Shown: positions 33,069-41,672 of the stretch, one piece after another
Layout: every line of letters begins with the position of its first letter
Position numbering within the stretch: position 1 is the first letter of the stretch
From: Anaerolineales bacterium
Lineage (GTDB): Bacteria; Chloroflexota; Anaerolineae; Anaerolineales; Villigracilaceae
Length of the DNA: 64,000 nt
Direction: 5' to 3'
Assembly: GCA_020634885.1 (NCBI GenBank)
Contig: JACKAW010000006.1
Location: forward strand, 124,001 to 188,000
The notes under the pieces: generated by a model
The model's database searches: none
What the model saw: the letters and a program-made list of their open reading frames with translations, nothing else
What the model was told of the DNA's origin: nothing
Made by a program: the position numbers and the translations under genes

Positions 33069-35216
33069 ATGAAGCAACTTTTACAAAACATCAAAGATGG
33101 CAAGACCATCGTCGAAGACGTCCCCATCCCAACCCCGCGCGAAGGGCAGGCGCTCGTCAAAGTTTTTGCCAGCCTCGTTTCAGCAGGTACTGAACGCATG
33201 GTGGTGGAATTCGCAGAAAAAAGTTACCTCGGCAAGGCACGTTCCCGCCCCGACCTCGTAAAACAAACGCTCGACAAAGCCAAACGCGAAGGCATCATGC
33301 CGACCGTGCAAGCCGTCTTTAATCGTCTCGACCAGCCCATGGGCTTGGGTTACTCCACCGCAGGGGTGATCGTGGCACTTGGCAAAAATATGCAAGGCTT
33401 CAAAGTCGGTCAGCGTGTGGCGTGTGCGGGCGGCGGCTATGCCACTCATGCCGAATACAACGTCGTGCCGCGCAACCTGCTTACCCCGCTTCCCAAAAAT
33501 GTCGATTTTGAATCCGCATCCTTTACCACGCTCGGCGCAATTGCCCTGCACGGCTTTCGACTGGCTGACCCCCAACTCGGTGAAAACGTCGCCGTAATTG
33601 GCTTGGGGCTTTTGGGATTATTGACGATTCAACTGGCAGCCGCAGCGGGATGCAACGTCCTCGGCATTGACATTGACCCAAAGAGAGTCAAGCTCGCCTC
33701 TTCCCTTAACGTTGAAGCTGTCACACGTCCCCAAGCCGAATCTGCCGCCTCAGCTTTTACCGCCAACCGCGGCTTCGACAGCATCATCATCTGCGCAGAC
33801 ACTTCATCCAATGATCCGGTTGAGTTGGCAGGCGTCATTGCCCGTGACCGCGCCAAAGTGGTGGCGACGGGTGCAGTAGGGCTGAACTTCCCCAGAAAGA
33901 TCTACTACGAAAAAGAACTCTCCTTCATCAACTCTCGCTCCTATGGACCCGGTCGCTACGACCTGAACTACGAAGAGAATGGACAAGATTACCCCATCGG
34001 TTATGTCCGCTGGACGGAGGGACGGAATTTTCAAGCCGTGGTCGATCTAATGGCGAGCGGAAAATTGAAAGTGGAACGTTTAATTTCTCATCGTTTTGAT
34101 ATTGAGGAGGGCGTTAAGGCGTATGAGGTGATTACGGGGAAGAAGAAAGAACCGTTCCTTGGGGTGGTGTTGAAATACCCTGAAGAGAAAGTGTCAGGTG
34201 CTCCGGTGTCACGTGTCACATTCAAGCAACCTGACACTGGAACACTTGACACTGTGAAACTCGGTGTTCTCGGCGCGGGGTTATTCGCAAACTCAACATT
34301 ACTTCCGGTTTTAAAGAACAACAAAGATTTTGAACTGGTTGGCATTGCCTCTTCTGGCGGTTTACATGCCCAGCACTCTGGTAAGAAGTTTGGTTTTCAG
34401 TATGCCACCTCCAGCGAAGATGAGATCATCAACGACCCGAAGATCAACACGGTTGCCATTCTCACCCGTCACGATACTCATGCCGATCTGGTGGTGAAGG
34501 CGCTCAAGGCGGGCAAGCATGTGTTTGTGGAAAAGCCGTTAGCAGTGGACAGTAGACAGTTGGCAGTGGTCAGTAAACAGTTGAAAAGTAGCGGCACATT
34601 GCTAACTGTCGGTTTCAACCGTAGGTTTGCATCTCTAATCCAATCTCTCAAATCTCAAATCTCAAATCACCAGGAACCAAAACACTTGCACTACCGTGTC
34701 AACGCCGGTTTTATCCCTGCCAATCATTGGACGCAGGATGAAGCCATCGGCGGCGGACGCATCATTGGCGAGGCATGTCACTTTATTGATGTGCTCACAT
34801 TTTTGGTTGGGGCATTGCCTGTGAAGGTCTCGGCTCATGCGTTGCCGAACAACGGCAAATATAAAGAAGACAACGTCTCGATGACCTTCACCTTTGCGGA
34901 CGGTTCCATTGGCGTGGTGGATTATCTGGCAAATGGCGATAAGTCTCTGCCGAAGGAGCGGTTGGAAGTGTTCTGTGGGGGCAGGGTGGCGGTGCTGGAT
35001 GATTACGTCTCATTGACCACTGTGAAAGATGGAAAGAAGAAAGTGGAAAGCGGGGCGCAAGACAAAGGCTGGAGGGCAGAAATGGCTGCCTTCGCTGAGT
35101 CGGTTCGAGCGGGGAAAGAGCCGCCGATTCCGTATGAACAGATTCTGGCTGTCACCAAGTCCACGTTTGCGGCGGTTGAGTCGATTCGAAGCGGTAGTCC
35201 GGTCGAAATAAAATAA
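33069..35216 (+). CDS. Fusion of a zinc-type dehydrogenase and a Gfo/Idh/MocA oxidoreductase
   Basis: 715 residues. The N-terminal ~375 residues are a medium-chain alcohol-dehydrogenase-like domain (SLVSAGTERM, GYSTAGVIVALG, VAVIGLGLLGLLTIQLA) without a clear catalytic zinc site. The C-terminal half is a Gfo/Idh/MocA domain (KLGVLGAGLFANSTLLPVL, then HVFVEKPLAV with the family EKP motif). Such bi-domain proteins occur in polysaccharide and exopolysaccharide gene sets. Three stretches look repeat-derived: the interdomain linker (VSGAPVSRVTFKQPDTGTLD), a DSRQLAVVSKQLKSSG insert directly after EKP, and QSLKSQISNHQ. The first and second match the genome's GTGTCACGTG- and CAGTGGACAGT-type repeats. 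Confidence 0.87.
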   Translation: MKQLLQNIKDGKTIVEDVPIPTPREGQALVKVFASLVSAGTERMVVEFAEKSYLGKARSRPDLVKQTLDKAKREGIMPTVQAVFNRLDQPMGLGYSTAGVIVALGKNMQGFKVGQRVACAGGGYATHAEYNVVPRNLLTPLPKNVDFESASFTTLGAIALHGFRLADPQLGENVAVIGLGLLGLLTIQLAAAAGCNVLGIDIDPKRVKLASSLNVEAVTRPQAESAASAFTANRGFDSIIICADTSSNDPVELAGVIARDRAKVVATGAVGLNFPRKIYYEKELSFINSRSYGPGRYDLNYEENGQDYPIGYVRWTEGRNFQAVVDLMASGKLKVERLISHRFDIEEGVKAYEVITGKKKEPFLGVVLKYPEEKVSGAPVSRVTFKQPDTGTLDTVKLGVLGAGLFANSTLLPVLKNNKDFELVGIASSGGLHAQHSGKKFGFQYATSSEDEIINDPKINTVAILTRHDTHADLVVKALKAGKHVFVEKPLAVDSRQLAVVSKQLKSSGTLLTVGFNRRFASLIQSLKSQISNHQEPKHLHYRVNAGFIPANHWTQDEAIGGGRIIGEACHFIDVLTFLVGALPVKVSAHALPNNGKYKEDNVSMTFTFADGSIGVVDYLANGDKSLPKERLEVFCGGRVAVLDDYVSLTTVKDGKKKVESGAQDKGWRAEMAAFAESVRAGKEPPIPYEQILAVTKSTFAAVESIRSGSPVEIK

Positions 35217-35229
35217 TAAGGTTTGCATT

Positions 35230-36723
35230 GTGAATAAAATTCATCCTGTCCTTGCTTTTGGATTGCCAAAATTGAGAGATATCCTTTTCGTGGGTGTGCT
35301 TTTTGGATTGGTTGTGATGGGTGGACCGAAGATCATTAATGCAGATGGCGACCTTGGGCGGCACATCACCATTGGAAACCATATTCTTGATAGCGGCAGC
35401 ATTCCGGTTAAAGATATTTTTTCGCATACGTTATATGGGGAAAAGCTTGTGCCGCATGAATGGCTGGCAGATGTTGCTTTTGCGCTGGCGCATCGTGTGA
35501 TGGGATTAAGCGGTGACCTGCTTTTGGCGGCGCTGGTGATCGCAATGACGGTCCTGCTGATGTACGAGGAAATGATAAAGCGTGGCGTGATGCGTTTGAA
35601 CGCGTTGGTGGTCACCATGTGGTTGATCTCGATCTCTGCCGTTCACTGGCTTGTGCGTCCGCATATCTTTACTTTTTTATTTGTTGCTTTGTGGACGTAC
35701 AGACTGGAAACCATTTACAAAGGCGAGAGTAAAAATATCGGCTGGTTTGCCCTTGTGATGCTGATGTGGGTGAATACTCATGGGGCTTACATTGCCGGTT
35801 TCGTGATCTGGGGAACATATTTTGCCGACTGGCTTTTGGAGTTTTGGCAAGGCAGGGGAACAAAAGAAATGGGAGCGCGTCTTGGGGCGATCGGTGGAGC
35901 TTCTCTGTTGGCAACTTTTATTAACCCGTCGGGCTGGCATATTTGGGAAACCAGTGTGGGATACCTCGGCAATGATTTTCTGACGCAAGTGACTGTGGAA
36001 TATATGTCGCCCAATTTTCATGATCGCGGAATGTGGCTTTTTATGTTCATGATCGCATTTGGTTTATTTTCACTGGTGCAGGATCGAAGGCTGCAAGTGC
36101 GTGAGGGATTATTGTTTGCCGGTTGGACGATCATGTCGTTGTACAGCATACGGAACTTTCCGCTTTTTGCGGTGGTTAATGCTCCCATTATTGGCGGGCT
36201 TGTGCAATCGTGGTTGGGGAAGGTCTCGTGGTTGGTGAAAAGAAATGCAGGGGTAGATGCAGTTGAATCAAAATTGCGCGGACATCTCTGGGCTATTCTC
36301 GCGTTCGTTTCAATAGGGGCATTGCTGTGGAATCAGGTTCCGTTGGACCTGAACCGGCGGGGCAATATTTATTTGCCAGAGAAGATGCCCGTAGAAGCGG
36401 TGGATTGGTTAACGGCAAACCCGCAGGAAGGCAAAATGTTCAACCACTTTGTGTGGGGGGGGTATCTTCTTTACCGCACATGGCCGAACGAATTGGTGTT
36501 TATTGATGGGCAAACCGATTTTTACGGCGAGCCTCTGACGCGTGAATATTTGACGGTGGTGAATGGTGCGGATGGCTGGCAATCCATACTTGATGAATAC
36601 GAGGTGGAATGGATGTTGTTACGGGGCGATGATCCGCTGGCTGTAAAGTTATCTGCTGTGGAGGATGATGGCTGGCTGCTGATCTATGAAGATGATCTGG
36701 CGGTCATTTTTCGGCGGGATTAA
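35230..36723 (+). CDS. Polytopic membrane protein of unknown function (GT-C-like shape)
   Basis: 497 residues; about ten hydrophobic helices and a soluble C-terminal region of ~130 residues containing GKMFNHFVWGGYLLYRTWP, ELVFIDGQTDFYG and LRGDDPLAVKL. An early loop (DGDLGRHITIGNHILDSG) with an acidic pair is shaped like the catalytic loop of GT-C glycosyltransferases, and the DxD-like spacing is compatible, but I do not recognise a named family. GTG start with a weak site. It follows the dehydrogenase fusion by 13 bases, so a joint role in glycan synthesis is possible. Confidence 0.6.
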   Translation: MNKIHPVLAFGLPKLRDILFVGVLFGLVVMGGPKIINADGDLGRHITIGNHILDSGSIPVKDIFSHTLYGEKLVPHEWLADVAFALAHRVMGLSGDLLLAALVIAMTVLLMYEEMIKRGVMRLNALVVTMWLISISAVHWLVRPHIFTFLFVALWTYRLETIYKGESKNIGWFALVMLMWVNTHGAYIAGFVIWGTYFADWLLEFWQGRGTKEMGARLGAIGGASLLATFINPSGWHIWETSVGYLGNDFLTQVTVEYMSPNFHDRGMWLFMFMIAFGLFSLVQDRRLQVREGLLFAGWTIMSLYSIRNFPLFAVVNAPIIGGLVQSWLGKVSWLVKRNAGVDAVESKLRGHLWAILAFVSIGALLWNQVPLDLNRRGNIYLPEKMPVEAVDWLTANPQEGKMFNHFVWGGYLLYRTWPNELVFIDGQTDFYGEPLTREYLTVVNGADGWQSILDEYEVEWMLLRGDDPLAVKLSAVEDDGWLLIYEDDLAVIFRRD

Positions 36724-36753
36724 CTTGCAGACTGCCCTCCATACTTGGGCGGA

Positions 36754-36810
36754 ATGAGCCGCCGCAAAGACGAAGAATTTCAAGACGCTCTTTTTGAGAA
36801 AAGCCCATAA
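36754..36810 (+). CDS. Possible 18-residue frame upstream of hutH
   Basis: MSRRKDEEFQDALFEKSP in the 102-base gap before hutH, with GGGCGG just upstream of its ATG. It is charged and hydrophilic but too short to judge; it could be a remnant, a leader or chance. Confidence 0.2.
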   Translation: MSRRKDEEFQDALFEKSP

Positions 36811-36825
36811 AACAAACGAGGTTGC

Positions 36826-38361
36826 ATGGAAACGATCTATCTGGATGGACAAAGTTTGACCTTTGCGCAAGTGCAAGCCGTGGCGTATGGAAAGCCGAAC
36901 GCGCCGCGTGTGGAGATCAGCGAGGCGGCGAAGAAATTGGTGACGCGTGCCGCCGATGCGGTGCAGACCTTACTTTCACGCGGCACGATTGCGTATGGAA
37001 TCACGACCGGCTTTGGTGCGTTCAAAGATAAGATCATTCCGCCTGACCAGGTGGAGTTGTTGCAGCGCAATATTTTGGTGAGCCATGCGGTGGGGGTGGG
37101 GAATCCGTTTGACCAGGCGACCACGCGCGCGATCATGTTGATCCGTGCCAACACGCTTTCACGCGGACATTCCGGCATTCGCCTGACAACCTTGCAACTG
37201 CTGGTGGATATGCTCAACGCGGGCGTTCATCCTGTCATCCCTGAGAAGGGTTCGCTTGGCGCGAGCGGTGACCTTGCCCCGCTGGCGCACATGGCGCTGC
37301 CGATCATCGGCGAAGGCAAGGTGGAATATCGGGGTGAAGTGATGAGCGGCGCAGAGGCGTTCAAGCGGACGGGTCTGACGGCGATTAAGTTAGCCGCAAA
37401 AGAAGGCTTGGCATTGACCAACGGCACGACCATCATGACGGCGATGGGTGTTTTGCAAACCTTGCGAGCGGAACGCTACAGCCAAACTGCCGATATTGCG
37501 GGATGCCTGAGCCTCGAAGCCTTAAGTGGAACTGATCTTGCCTTCGATGAGCGGATTCATAATCTGCGACCTTTTCCGCGCCAGATCGAGTGCGCGGCTT
37601 ATTTGCGGAGTTTGTTGAAAGGCAGCGAGTTCACCCGTGAACATTCGTCGTTGAATGTGCAGGATGCGTACACCCTGCGTTGTATTCCACAGGTGCATGG
37701 AGCCGTGCGCGATGCGATTGCGTATGCGCGTTGGGCGTTTGAAATCGAATTGAACGCGGTTACGGATAATCCGCTGATCTTTATTGACGAGAAAGATGAG
37801 ATCACTGTTTTATCTGGCGGCAACTTCCACGGCGAGCCGCTGGCTATTGCGATGGATTACCTCGCTTTTTCGGTGGCGGAGTTGGGCAATATTTCGGAAC
37901 GGCGCGTGATGCGGTTGACCGATGAAAGTTCGAATATCCATACCTTGCCTGCTTTTCTCACCAAAGAAGGCGGCTTGAACTCCGGCTTTATGATTCTGCA
38001 ATACACGGCGGCGGCTCTTGCAACCGAGAACAAAGTTTTTGCCCACCCCGCCAGCGTGGACACGATCCCCACATCCGCTAACGTGGAGGATCATGTCAGT
38101 ATGGGCGCAACAGCCGCGGTCAAGCTGCGAAGCGTGCTCGATAACGTGGAGCGAATCCTCGCCATTGAGTTGATGTCTGCGGCGCAGGGAGTCGATTTCC
38201 GCAAGCAGGTTATCGGCGCGGAGAAACGTTTGGGCGAAGGGACACGCGGCGCGTATGCGCTCATCCGCGAACGTGTGCCATTTATTGAGTCAGATACGGT
38301 GATGTACGAGTATCTGGAGGCGGTGCGTCAACTGGTGGCGGCGGGGGAGATGTTGGTGTAA
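36826..38361 (+). CDS. hutH: Histidine ammonia-lyase
   Basis: Converts L-histidine to urocanate and ammonia. The MIO prosthetic group forms from Ala146-Ser147-Gly148 in GSLGASGDLAPLAHMAL. YGITTGFGAF near residue 58 and the NFHGEPLA and QYTAAALATE blocks are also diagnostic. Length 511 is normal. Tyrosine or phenylalanine ammonia-lyase is the alternative in this superfamily, but SHAVGVGNPF and the local residues favour histidine. No other hut genes are in the window. Start ATG with GAGG upstream. Confidence 0.94.
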   Translation: METIYLDGQSLTFAQVQAVAYGKPNAPRVEISEAAKKLVTRAADAVQTLLSRGTIAYGITTGFGAFKDKIIPPDQVELLQRNILVSHAVGVGNPFDQATTRAIMLIRANTLSRGHSGIRLTTLQLLVDMLNAGVHPVIPEKGSLGASGDLAPLAHMALPIIGEGKVEYRGEVMSGAEAFKRTGLTAIKLAAKEGLALTNGTTIMTAMGVLQTLRAERYSQTADIAGCLSLEALSGTDLAFDERIHNLRPFPRQIECAAYLRSLLKGSEFTREHSSLNVQDAYTLRCIPQVHGAVRDAIAYARWAFEIELNAVTDNPLIFIDEKDEITVLSGGNFHGEPLAIAMDYLAFSVAELGNISERRVMRLTDESSNIHTLPAFLTKEGGLNSGFMILQYTAAALATENKVFAHPASVDTIPTSANVEDHVSMGATAAVKLRSVLDNVERILAIELMSAAQGVDFRKQVIGAEKRLGEGTRGAYALIRERVPFIESDTVMYEYLEAVRQLVAAGEMLV

Positions 38362-38367
38362 GTCAGG

Positions 38368-38373
38368 TATAAT
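38368..38373 (+). promoter_or_regulatory. -10 box of the toxin-antitoxin unit
   Basis: TATAAT sits just after the hutH stop, with TGAGGTGA before the ATG at 38394. No clear -35. Confidence 0.45.
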
Positions 38374-38393
38374 TGTTATAAATGAGGTGAACT

Positions 38394-38612
38394 ATGGTTG
38401 TCATAAATATTCCCGTAGACAACGAAACCGCCAAAATTTACGAGCAGGCTCCACAGGCGGACAAAAAGAAGATGCAAATTCTCATGAGCCTTTGGCTGCG
38501 CGAGTTTGAAAAGCCGTCAGTGTCTCTCGATGAGTTGATGGACGAAATCAGCCGCAAAGCGCAGTCTCGTGGATTGACCTCCGATATTCTGGATTCTATT
38601 CTCAATGGCTAA
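38394..38612 (+). CDS. Antitoxin-like protein of a PIN toxin pair
   Basis: 72 residues, predicted all-helical with a charged C-terminus (SLDELMDEISRKAQSRGLTSDILDSIL). The LDELMDEIS...GLT pattern is typical of small antitoxins paired with COG1569-type PIN toxins. Its last eight bases overlap the toxin start (ATGGCTAA), consistent with translational coupling. Function is inferred from size, sequence shape and context. Confidence 0.72.
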   Translation: MVVINIPVDNETAKIYEQAPQADKKKMQILMSLWLREFEKPSVSLDELMDEISRKAQSRGLTSDILDSILNG

Positions 38613-39021
38613 TCGGGGGAGATTTGTTCTTGATACAAATGTGATCGTTAGCGCGCTACTGATGAAGAAGTCGGTAGCGCGTGATGCTTTAGATAGAGCA
38701 AGAGCAGAAGGGGAAATTTTGTTGTCATTAACTGTCATTGAAGAACTGCACGACGTTCTCAGCCGCCCAGCCTTTGACCGTTACATCGATGAGGAAGACC
38801 GTCTACGGTTTCTTTCTCTTTTCATCAAAGAGGCAACTTTGGTTGAAATCTCTGAACAAATACAAGAATGTCGTGACCCAAAAGATGACAAATTCCTTGA
38901 ACTCGCTGTAAATGGGAATGCAACACTTATCATTAGCGGCGACAAGGATTTACAGGTCTTAAATCCTTTCCGAAATATTTCCATATTCTCCCCACGAGAA
39001 TTTCTTGATACCGAGTTGTAA
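38605..39021 (+). CDS. PIN-domain toxin, COG1569 type
   Basis: 138 residues; a metal-dependent RNase fold. FVLDTNVIVSALL gives the first Asp and Asn, ELHDVLSRPAF the Glu, and CRDPKDDKFLELAVNG the acidic cluster, followed by LIISGDKDL with the last Asp. All catalytic acids of active PIN toxins appear present. It is translated in overlap with the antitoxin and ends nine bases before the TIR-FGE gene, so all three could be one transcript. Confidence 0.85.
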   Translation: MANRGRFVLDTNVIVSALLMKKSVARDALDRARAEGEILLSLTVIEELHDVLSRPAFDRYIDEEDRLRFLSLFIKEATLVEISEQIQECRDPKDDKFLELAVNGNATLIISGDKDLQVLNPFRNISIFSPREFLDTEL

Positions 39022-39030
39022 TTCATCCTT

Positions 39031-40479
39031 ATGACCTCCCGCCCCCTTCGCGTTTTCCTCTGCCACTCGTCCAATGACAAACCTGCCGTGCGTGAGTTGT
39101 ATCAAAAACTCCGCGCCGAATCATGGATTCAACCCTGGCTGGACGAAGAAGAACTCTTCCCCGGCATGGACTGGAACCTAGAGATTGAAAAAGCCATCGA
39201 AGCCACGGACGTGATTCTCGTCTGCCTTTCCAATAACTCCATCACCAAAGAGGGATATGTTCAACGCGAAATTCGCATTGCCTTGGATTATGCCGACTAC
39301 AAACCCGAAGGGACACTGTTTATCATTCCTGTTCGCTTGGAAGAGTGTACACCTCCCAAGCGTTTAGCACGTTGGCAGTATGCGGATTACTTTGAAGGAA
39401 GTCGGGAACGGGGTTTTGAAAGATTGCGTACTAGTTTAGAGAGACGTGCCAATTCACTTGAATTAAATCCACAAAAGGAAATTCAACCATTAGTTGAAAA
39501 AGAAACAAGTGAAATAAAACCGCGAGTTAACAAACAGAAGAAGACGGAAAGTGTTACTCTAAAAGTTGACCCATTATTTGAGGAATGTGTTAAGTTTGCC
39601 CAAGAACGTGGGCAGATATCTGCTGCCATGATAAAAAGCAAGATACGAATTGGATATACACGTGCTTCGCAAATTCTTTTCGCAATGGAAAGAGAACGAA
39701 TAATTGGACCTGCTGAAGGCGAAATGCAGATTCATAAAGTATTGAATTTTGCACCCAAATCTTCTCAAACTTCTTTGCCTTCCCAGAATAAACTAACCCT
39801 CTCCAACGGCATGGAATTTATGCGCGTCCCCGCGGGTGAATTCCTGATGGGTGAGGGAAACGAGCAACATTCAGTAGACATCCCCTACGATTACTGGATG
39901 GCGCATTTCCCTGTAACCAATGCGCAATACAGCCAATTCAAGAAAAAAGATTTTGGCGAAGGCAAGGAGAAACACCCCGTTGTGGGTGTTTCGTGGAATG
40001 ACGCAATTGAGTATTGTCAGTGGTTAAATCAAATTCTGATTTCTGAATTCAAAAACCAGAATTTGATCTTGCGCCTGCCCACCGAAGCGGAATGGGAAAA
40101 AGCTGCACGTGGCACAGATGGACGTGAATACCCGTGGGGAAATCAATTCGATAAAAATAAATGTAATACACATGAAGGCGGAAAAGGCGACACAACGCCC
40201 TTTAGTTTATTTTCCCCACAAGGCGATTCACCTTATGGCTGTGCCGATATGAGCGGTAATGTTTGGGAGTGGACGCATAGTTTGTATAAACCATACCCAT
40301 ATAACATAAATGATGGGCGCGAAAATGAAAAAGGCTCAGGCACCCGTATACTTCGTGGTGGTTCCTTCCTCAGTGTTTCCGACCTCGCGCGTTGTGGTTT
40401 CCGCCTCGGGAACTCTCCAGTCTACGGGGACTGGAGCCTCGGGTTTCGAGTCGTCGTCTCCCCACGTCTCCCATCATAA
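39031..40479 (+). CDS. TIR / FtsK-gamma-like / FGE-fold protein, candidate immune sensor-effector
   Basis: 482 residues in three parts. Residues 5-130 are a bacterial TIR domain (LRVFLCHSSNDKPAVREL, WLDEEELFPG, LVCLSNNS and the candidate NADase Glu80 in YVQREIRIAL). Residues ~179-238 match an FtsK-gamma-type winged helix (DPLFEECVKFAQERG, IGYTRASQILFAMERE, IIGPAEG). Residues ~253-482 have the FGE-sulfatase/C-type-lectin-like fold (GEFLMG, FPVTNAQYSQF, RLPTEAEWEKAARG, YPWGNQFD, CADMSGNVWEWT, RGGSF, GFRVVVSP). One of the two catalytic Cys of true FGE is replaced (RGGSFLS), so it is not a formylglycine-generating enzyme. The final ~35 residues diverge from the family consensus in the manner of a DGR variable region. 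Confidence 0.85.
   Translation: MTSRPLRVFLCHSSNDKPAVRELYQKLRAESWIQPWLDEEELFPGMDWNLEIEKAIEATDVILVCLSNNSITKEGYVQREIRIALDYADYKPEGTLFIIPVRLEECTPPKRLARWQYADYFEGSRERGFERLRTSLERRANSLELNPQKEIQPLVEKETSEIKPRVNKQKKTESVTLKVDPLFEECVKFAQERGQISAAMIKSKIRIGYTRASQILFAMERERIIGPAEGEMQIHKVLNFAPKSSQTSLPSQNKLTLSNGMEFMRVPAGEFLMGEGNEQHSVDIPYDYWMAHFPVTNAQYSQFKKKDFGEGKEKHPVVGVSWNDAIEYCQWLNQILISEFKNQNLILRLPTEAEWEKAARGTDGREYPWGNQFDKNKCNTHEGGKGDTTPFSLFSPQGDSPYGCADMSGNVWEWTHSLYKPYPYNINDGRENEKGSGTRILRGGSFLSVSDLARCGFRLGNSPVYGDWSLGFRVVVSPRLPS
40358..40461 (+). other. Candidate DGR-type variable region at the 3' end of the TIR-FGE gene
   Basis: After RGGSF the codons give LSVSDLARC, GFRLGNSP, VYGDWSL and then GFRVVVSP. The family scaffold residues (RGGS, ARC, R, N, P, GFRVV) are kept while positions that are usually Asn or Asp in FGE-fold homologues are scattered (L, S, V, F, G, Y, W). 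Most of the scattered codons end in C or T, as if from AAC/AAT codons mutated at adenines, and only about 8 of 81 bases in 40365-40445 are A. No template repeat or reverse transcriptase is in the window. Confidence 0.45.
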
Positions 40480-40484
40480 CTCTG

Positions 40485-40533
40485 GTCTCTGGAAACTCTG
40501 AATCTCTGGGGCTCTGGGTTCTCTGGCTCTCTA
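40485..40533 (+). repeat. CTCTGG-rich low-complexity tract after the TIR-FGE gene
   Basis: Repeated CTCTGG/CTCTGAA units from just after the stop to the start of a short AT-rich gap. Confidence 0.6.
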
Positions 40534-40585
40534 TAACGCTAATTTATAAGTGATGTTTGATTGGAAAAACAGGTTCTTCCCCTCT

Positions 40586-40609
40586 GCCCGCGAAGCGGGC
40601 TTTTTTTTT
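40586..40609 (+). terminator. Intrinsic terminator downstream of the TIR-FGE gene
   Basis: GCCCGC (40586-40591), loop GAA, GCGGGC (40595-40600), nine T. Confidence 0.9.
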
Positions 40610-40625
40610 AGAAAATTTAATACAG

Positions 40626-40656
40626 TTGCCCATAGACCTGTTAGGTCTTTTATAAT
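40626..40656 (+). promoter_or_regulatory. Promoter with palindrome ahead of the hydroxyproline genes
   Basis: TATAAT at 40651-40656, with TTGCCC at 40626-40631 as a -35 at a long 19-base spacing. The spacer holds a palindrome, AGACCT-GTT-AGGTCT (40634-40648), that could be an operator; a similar sequence is also a known kind of dispersed repeat. Confidence 0.5.
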
Positions 40657-40728
40657 GGACGCCACCTTCCAACTTTCAAACCTTCAACCTGAAACTTGGA
40701 ACCTGACACCTGAAATCGGAGAACCGAA

Positions 40729-41598
40729 ATGCAACTCAAAGGAATATACGCCCCCATCGTCACCCCCTTCAATGCGGACGAAAGCATCAACTACCCCGTC
40801 CTTGAACAACTGATCGAATACCTGATTCAAAACAAGATCGCAGGGCTTGTCCCTGGCGGCACCACGGGCGAAGTCTACGCCTTCACCGAAGCCGAGCGGC
40901 TGGACATTTTCAAATTTGTCAAAGAAAAGGTCAACGGGCGGGTCACTCTCATTGCAGGCACCAACAGCGGAGCCACCCGCGACGTGATCCGCTACTCGCA
41001 GATTGCCGAGGGCATGGGCTACGACGCGCTCATGGTCGCCGTCCCGCCGTATTCACGTCCCAACCAGCGCGAACTGCTCGCGCATTATGAAACCGTCGCC
41101 AAAGCCGTCAAAATTCCCATCGTGCTCTACAACTTCCCCTGGCGTGCAGGTACCGAAGTCAGCTACGAAGTGATGGACGGTCTCACCAAATACGATCACG
41201 TCATCGGCATCAAAGAAGCCAGCGGCGACATGTCCCGCGTCTACGAGTTCCGTCTGCGCTACGGCGACCGCTATCAAATGATCTGCGGTTCCGACGATCA
41301 GGCGCTCGACTACTTCCTGTGGGGCACGGCATCATGGATCGGCGGCGCCGCCTCCTGCGCTCCAATAGAACATCACAACGTTCTAGAAGCCGCGCTCAAC
41401 AACGACTTCGTCACTGCCCGCAAGCACATGGACAAGCTCCTCCCGCTCCTCCGCAACATGGAAAGCGGCGGCTACACCCAAAAGGTCAAACTCGGCTGCG
41501 AACTGCGCGGCATCCCCGTTGGAAATCCGCGCCAGCCGTTGCTGCCATTGGCAAGCGAAGACCGACAGGAATTTGAGAAAATCTTTAAGAGCATTTGA
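40729..41598 (+). CDS. DapA-family aldolase/deaminase, probably 1-pyrroline-4-hydroxy-2-carboxylate deaminase
   Basis: Class I Schiff-base TIM-barrel enzyme of 289 residues. PGGTTGEVYAFTEAER is the substrate carboxylate loop, VLYNFPWRAG carries the catalytic Tyr, and Lys162 in IGIKEASGD forms the Schiff base. By itself it could be dihydrodipicolinate synthase or an N-acetylneuraminate lyase relative. The next two genes encode a proline-racemase/4-hydroxyproline-epimerase protein and a D-amino-acid dehydrogenase, so a deaminase in hydroxyproline breakdown fits best. The direct gap to the epimerase is a low-complexity tract (CCTTTGACCTCC/CATCCTTCATCC). Confidence 0.8.
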   Translation: MQLKGIYAPIVTPFNADESINYPVLEQLIEYLIQNKIAGLVPGGTTGEVYAFTEAERLDIFKFVKEKVNGRVTLIAGTNSGATRDVIRYSQIAEGMGYDALMVAVPPYSRPNQRELLAHYETVAKAVKIPIVLYNFPWRAGTEVSYEVMDGLTKYDHVIGIKEASGDMSRVYEFRLRYGDRYQMICGSDDQALDYFLWGTASWIGGAASCAPIEHHNVLEAALNNDFVTARKHMDKLLPLLRNMESGGYTQKVKLGCELRGIPVGNPRQPLLPLASEDRQEFEKIFKSI

Positions 41599-41672
41599 CC
41601 ACGAAGGACACAAAGAGCACGAAGGAAAACCTTTGACCTCCGACCTTTGACTTTCATCCTTCATCCTTTCTT

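Noticed and set aside
36754..36810. Functional leader peptide before hutH
   Set aside because: Only 18 codons, no His codons, and no hairpin or terminator between it and hutH; kept only as a low-confidence frame.
39031..40479. Formylglycine-generating enzyme (sulfatase maturation) function for the TIR protein
   Set aside because: One of the paired catalytic Cys is Ser in RGGSFLS, no sulfatase gene is near, and the fold is widely reused for binding.
40626..40656. Template repeat or RT remnant downstream of the TIR-FGE gene
   Set aside because: No copy resembling 40358-40461 was seen by eye here, and no reverse transcriptase motif (YxDD) occurs in nearby frames.
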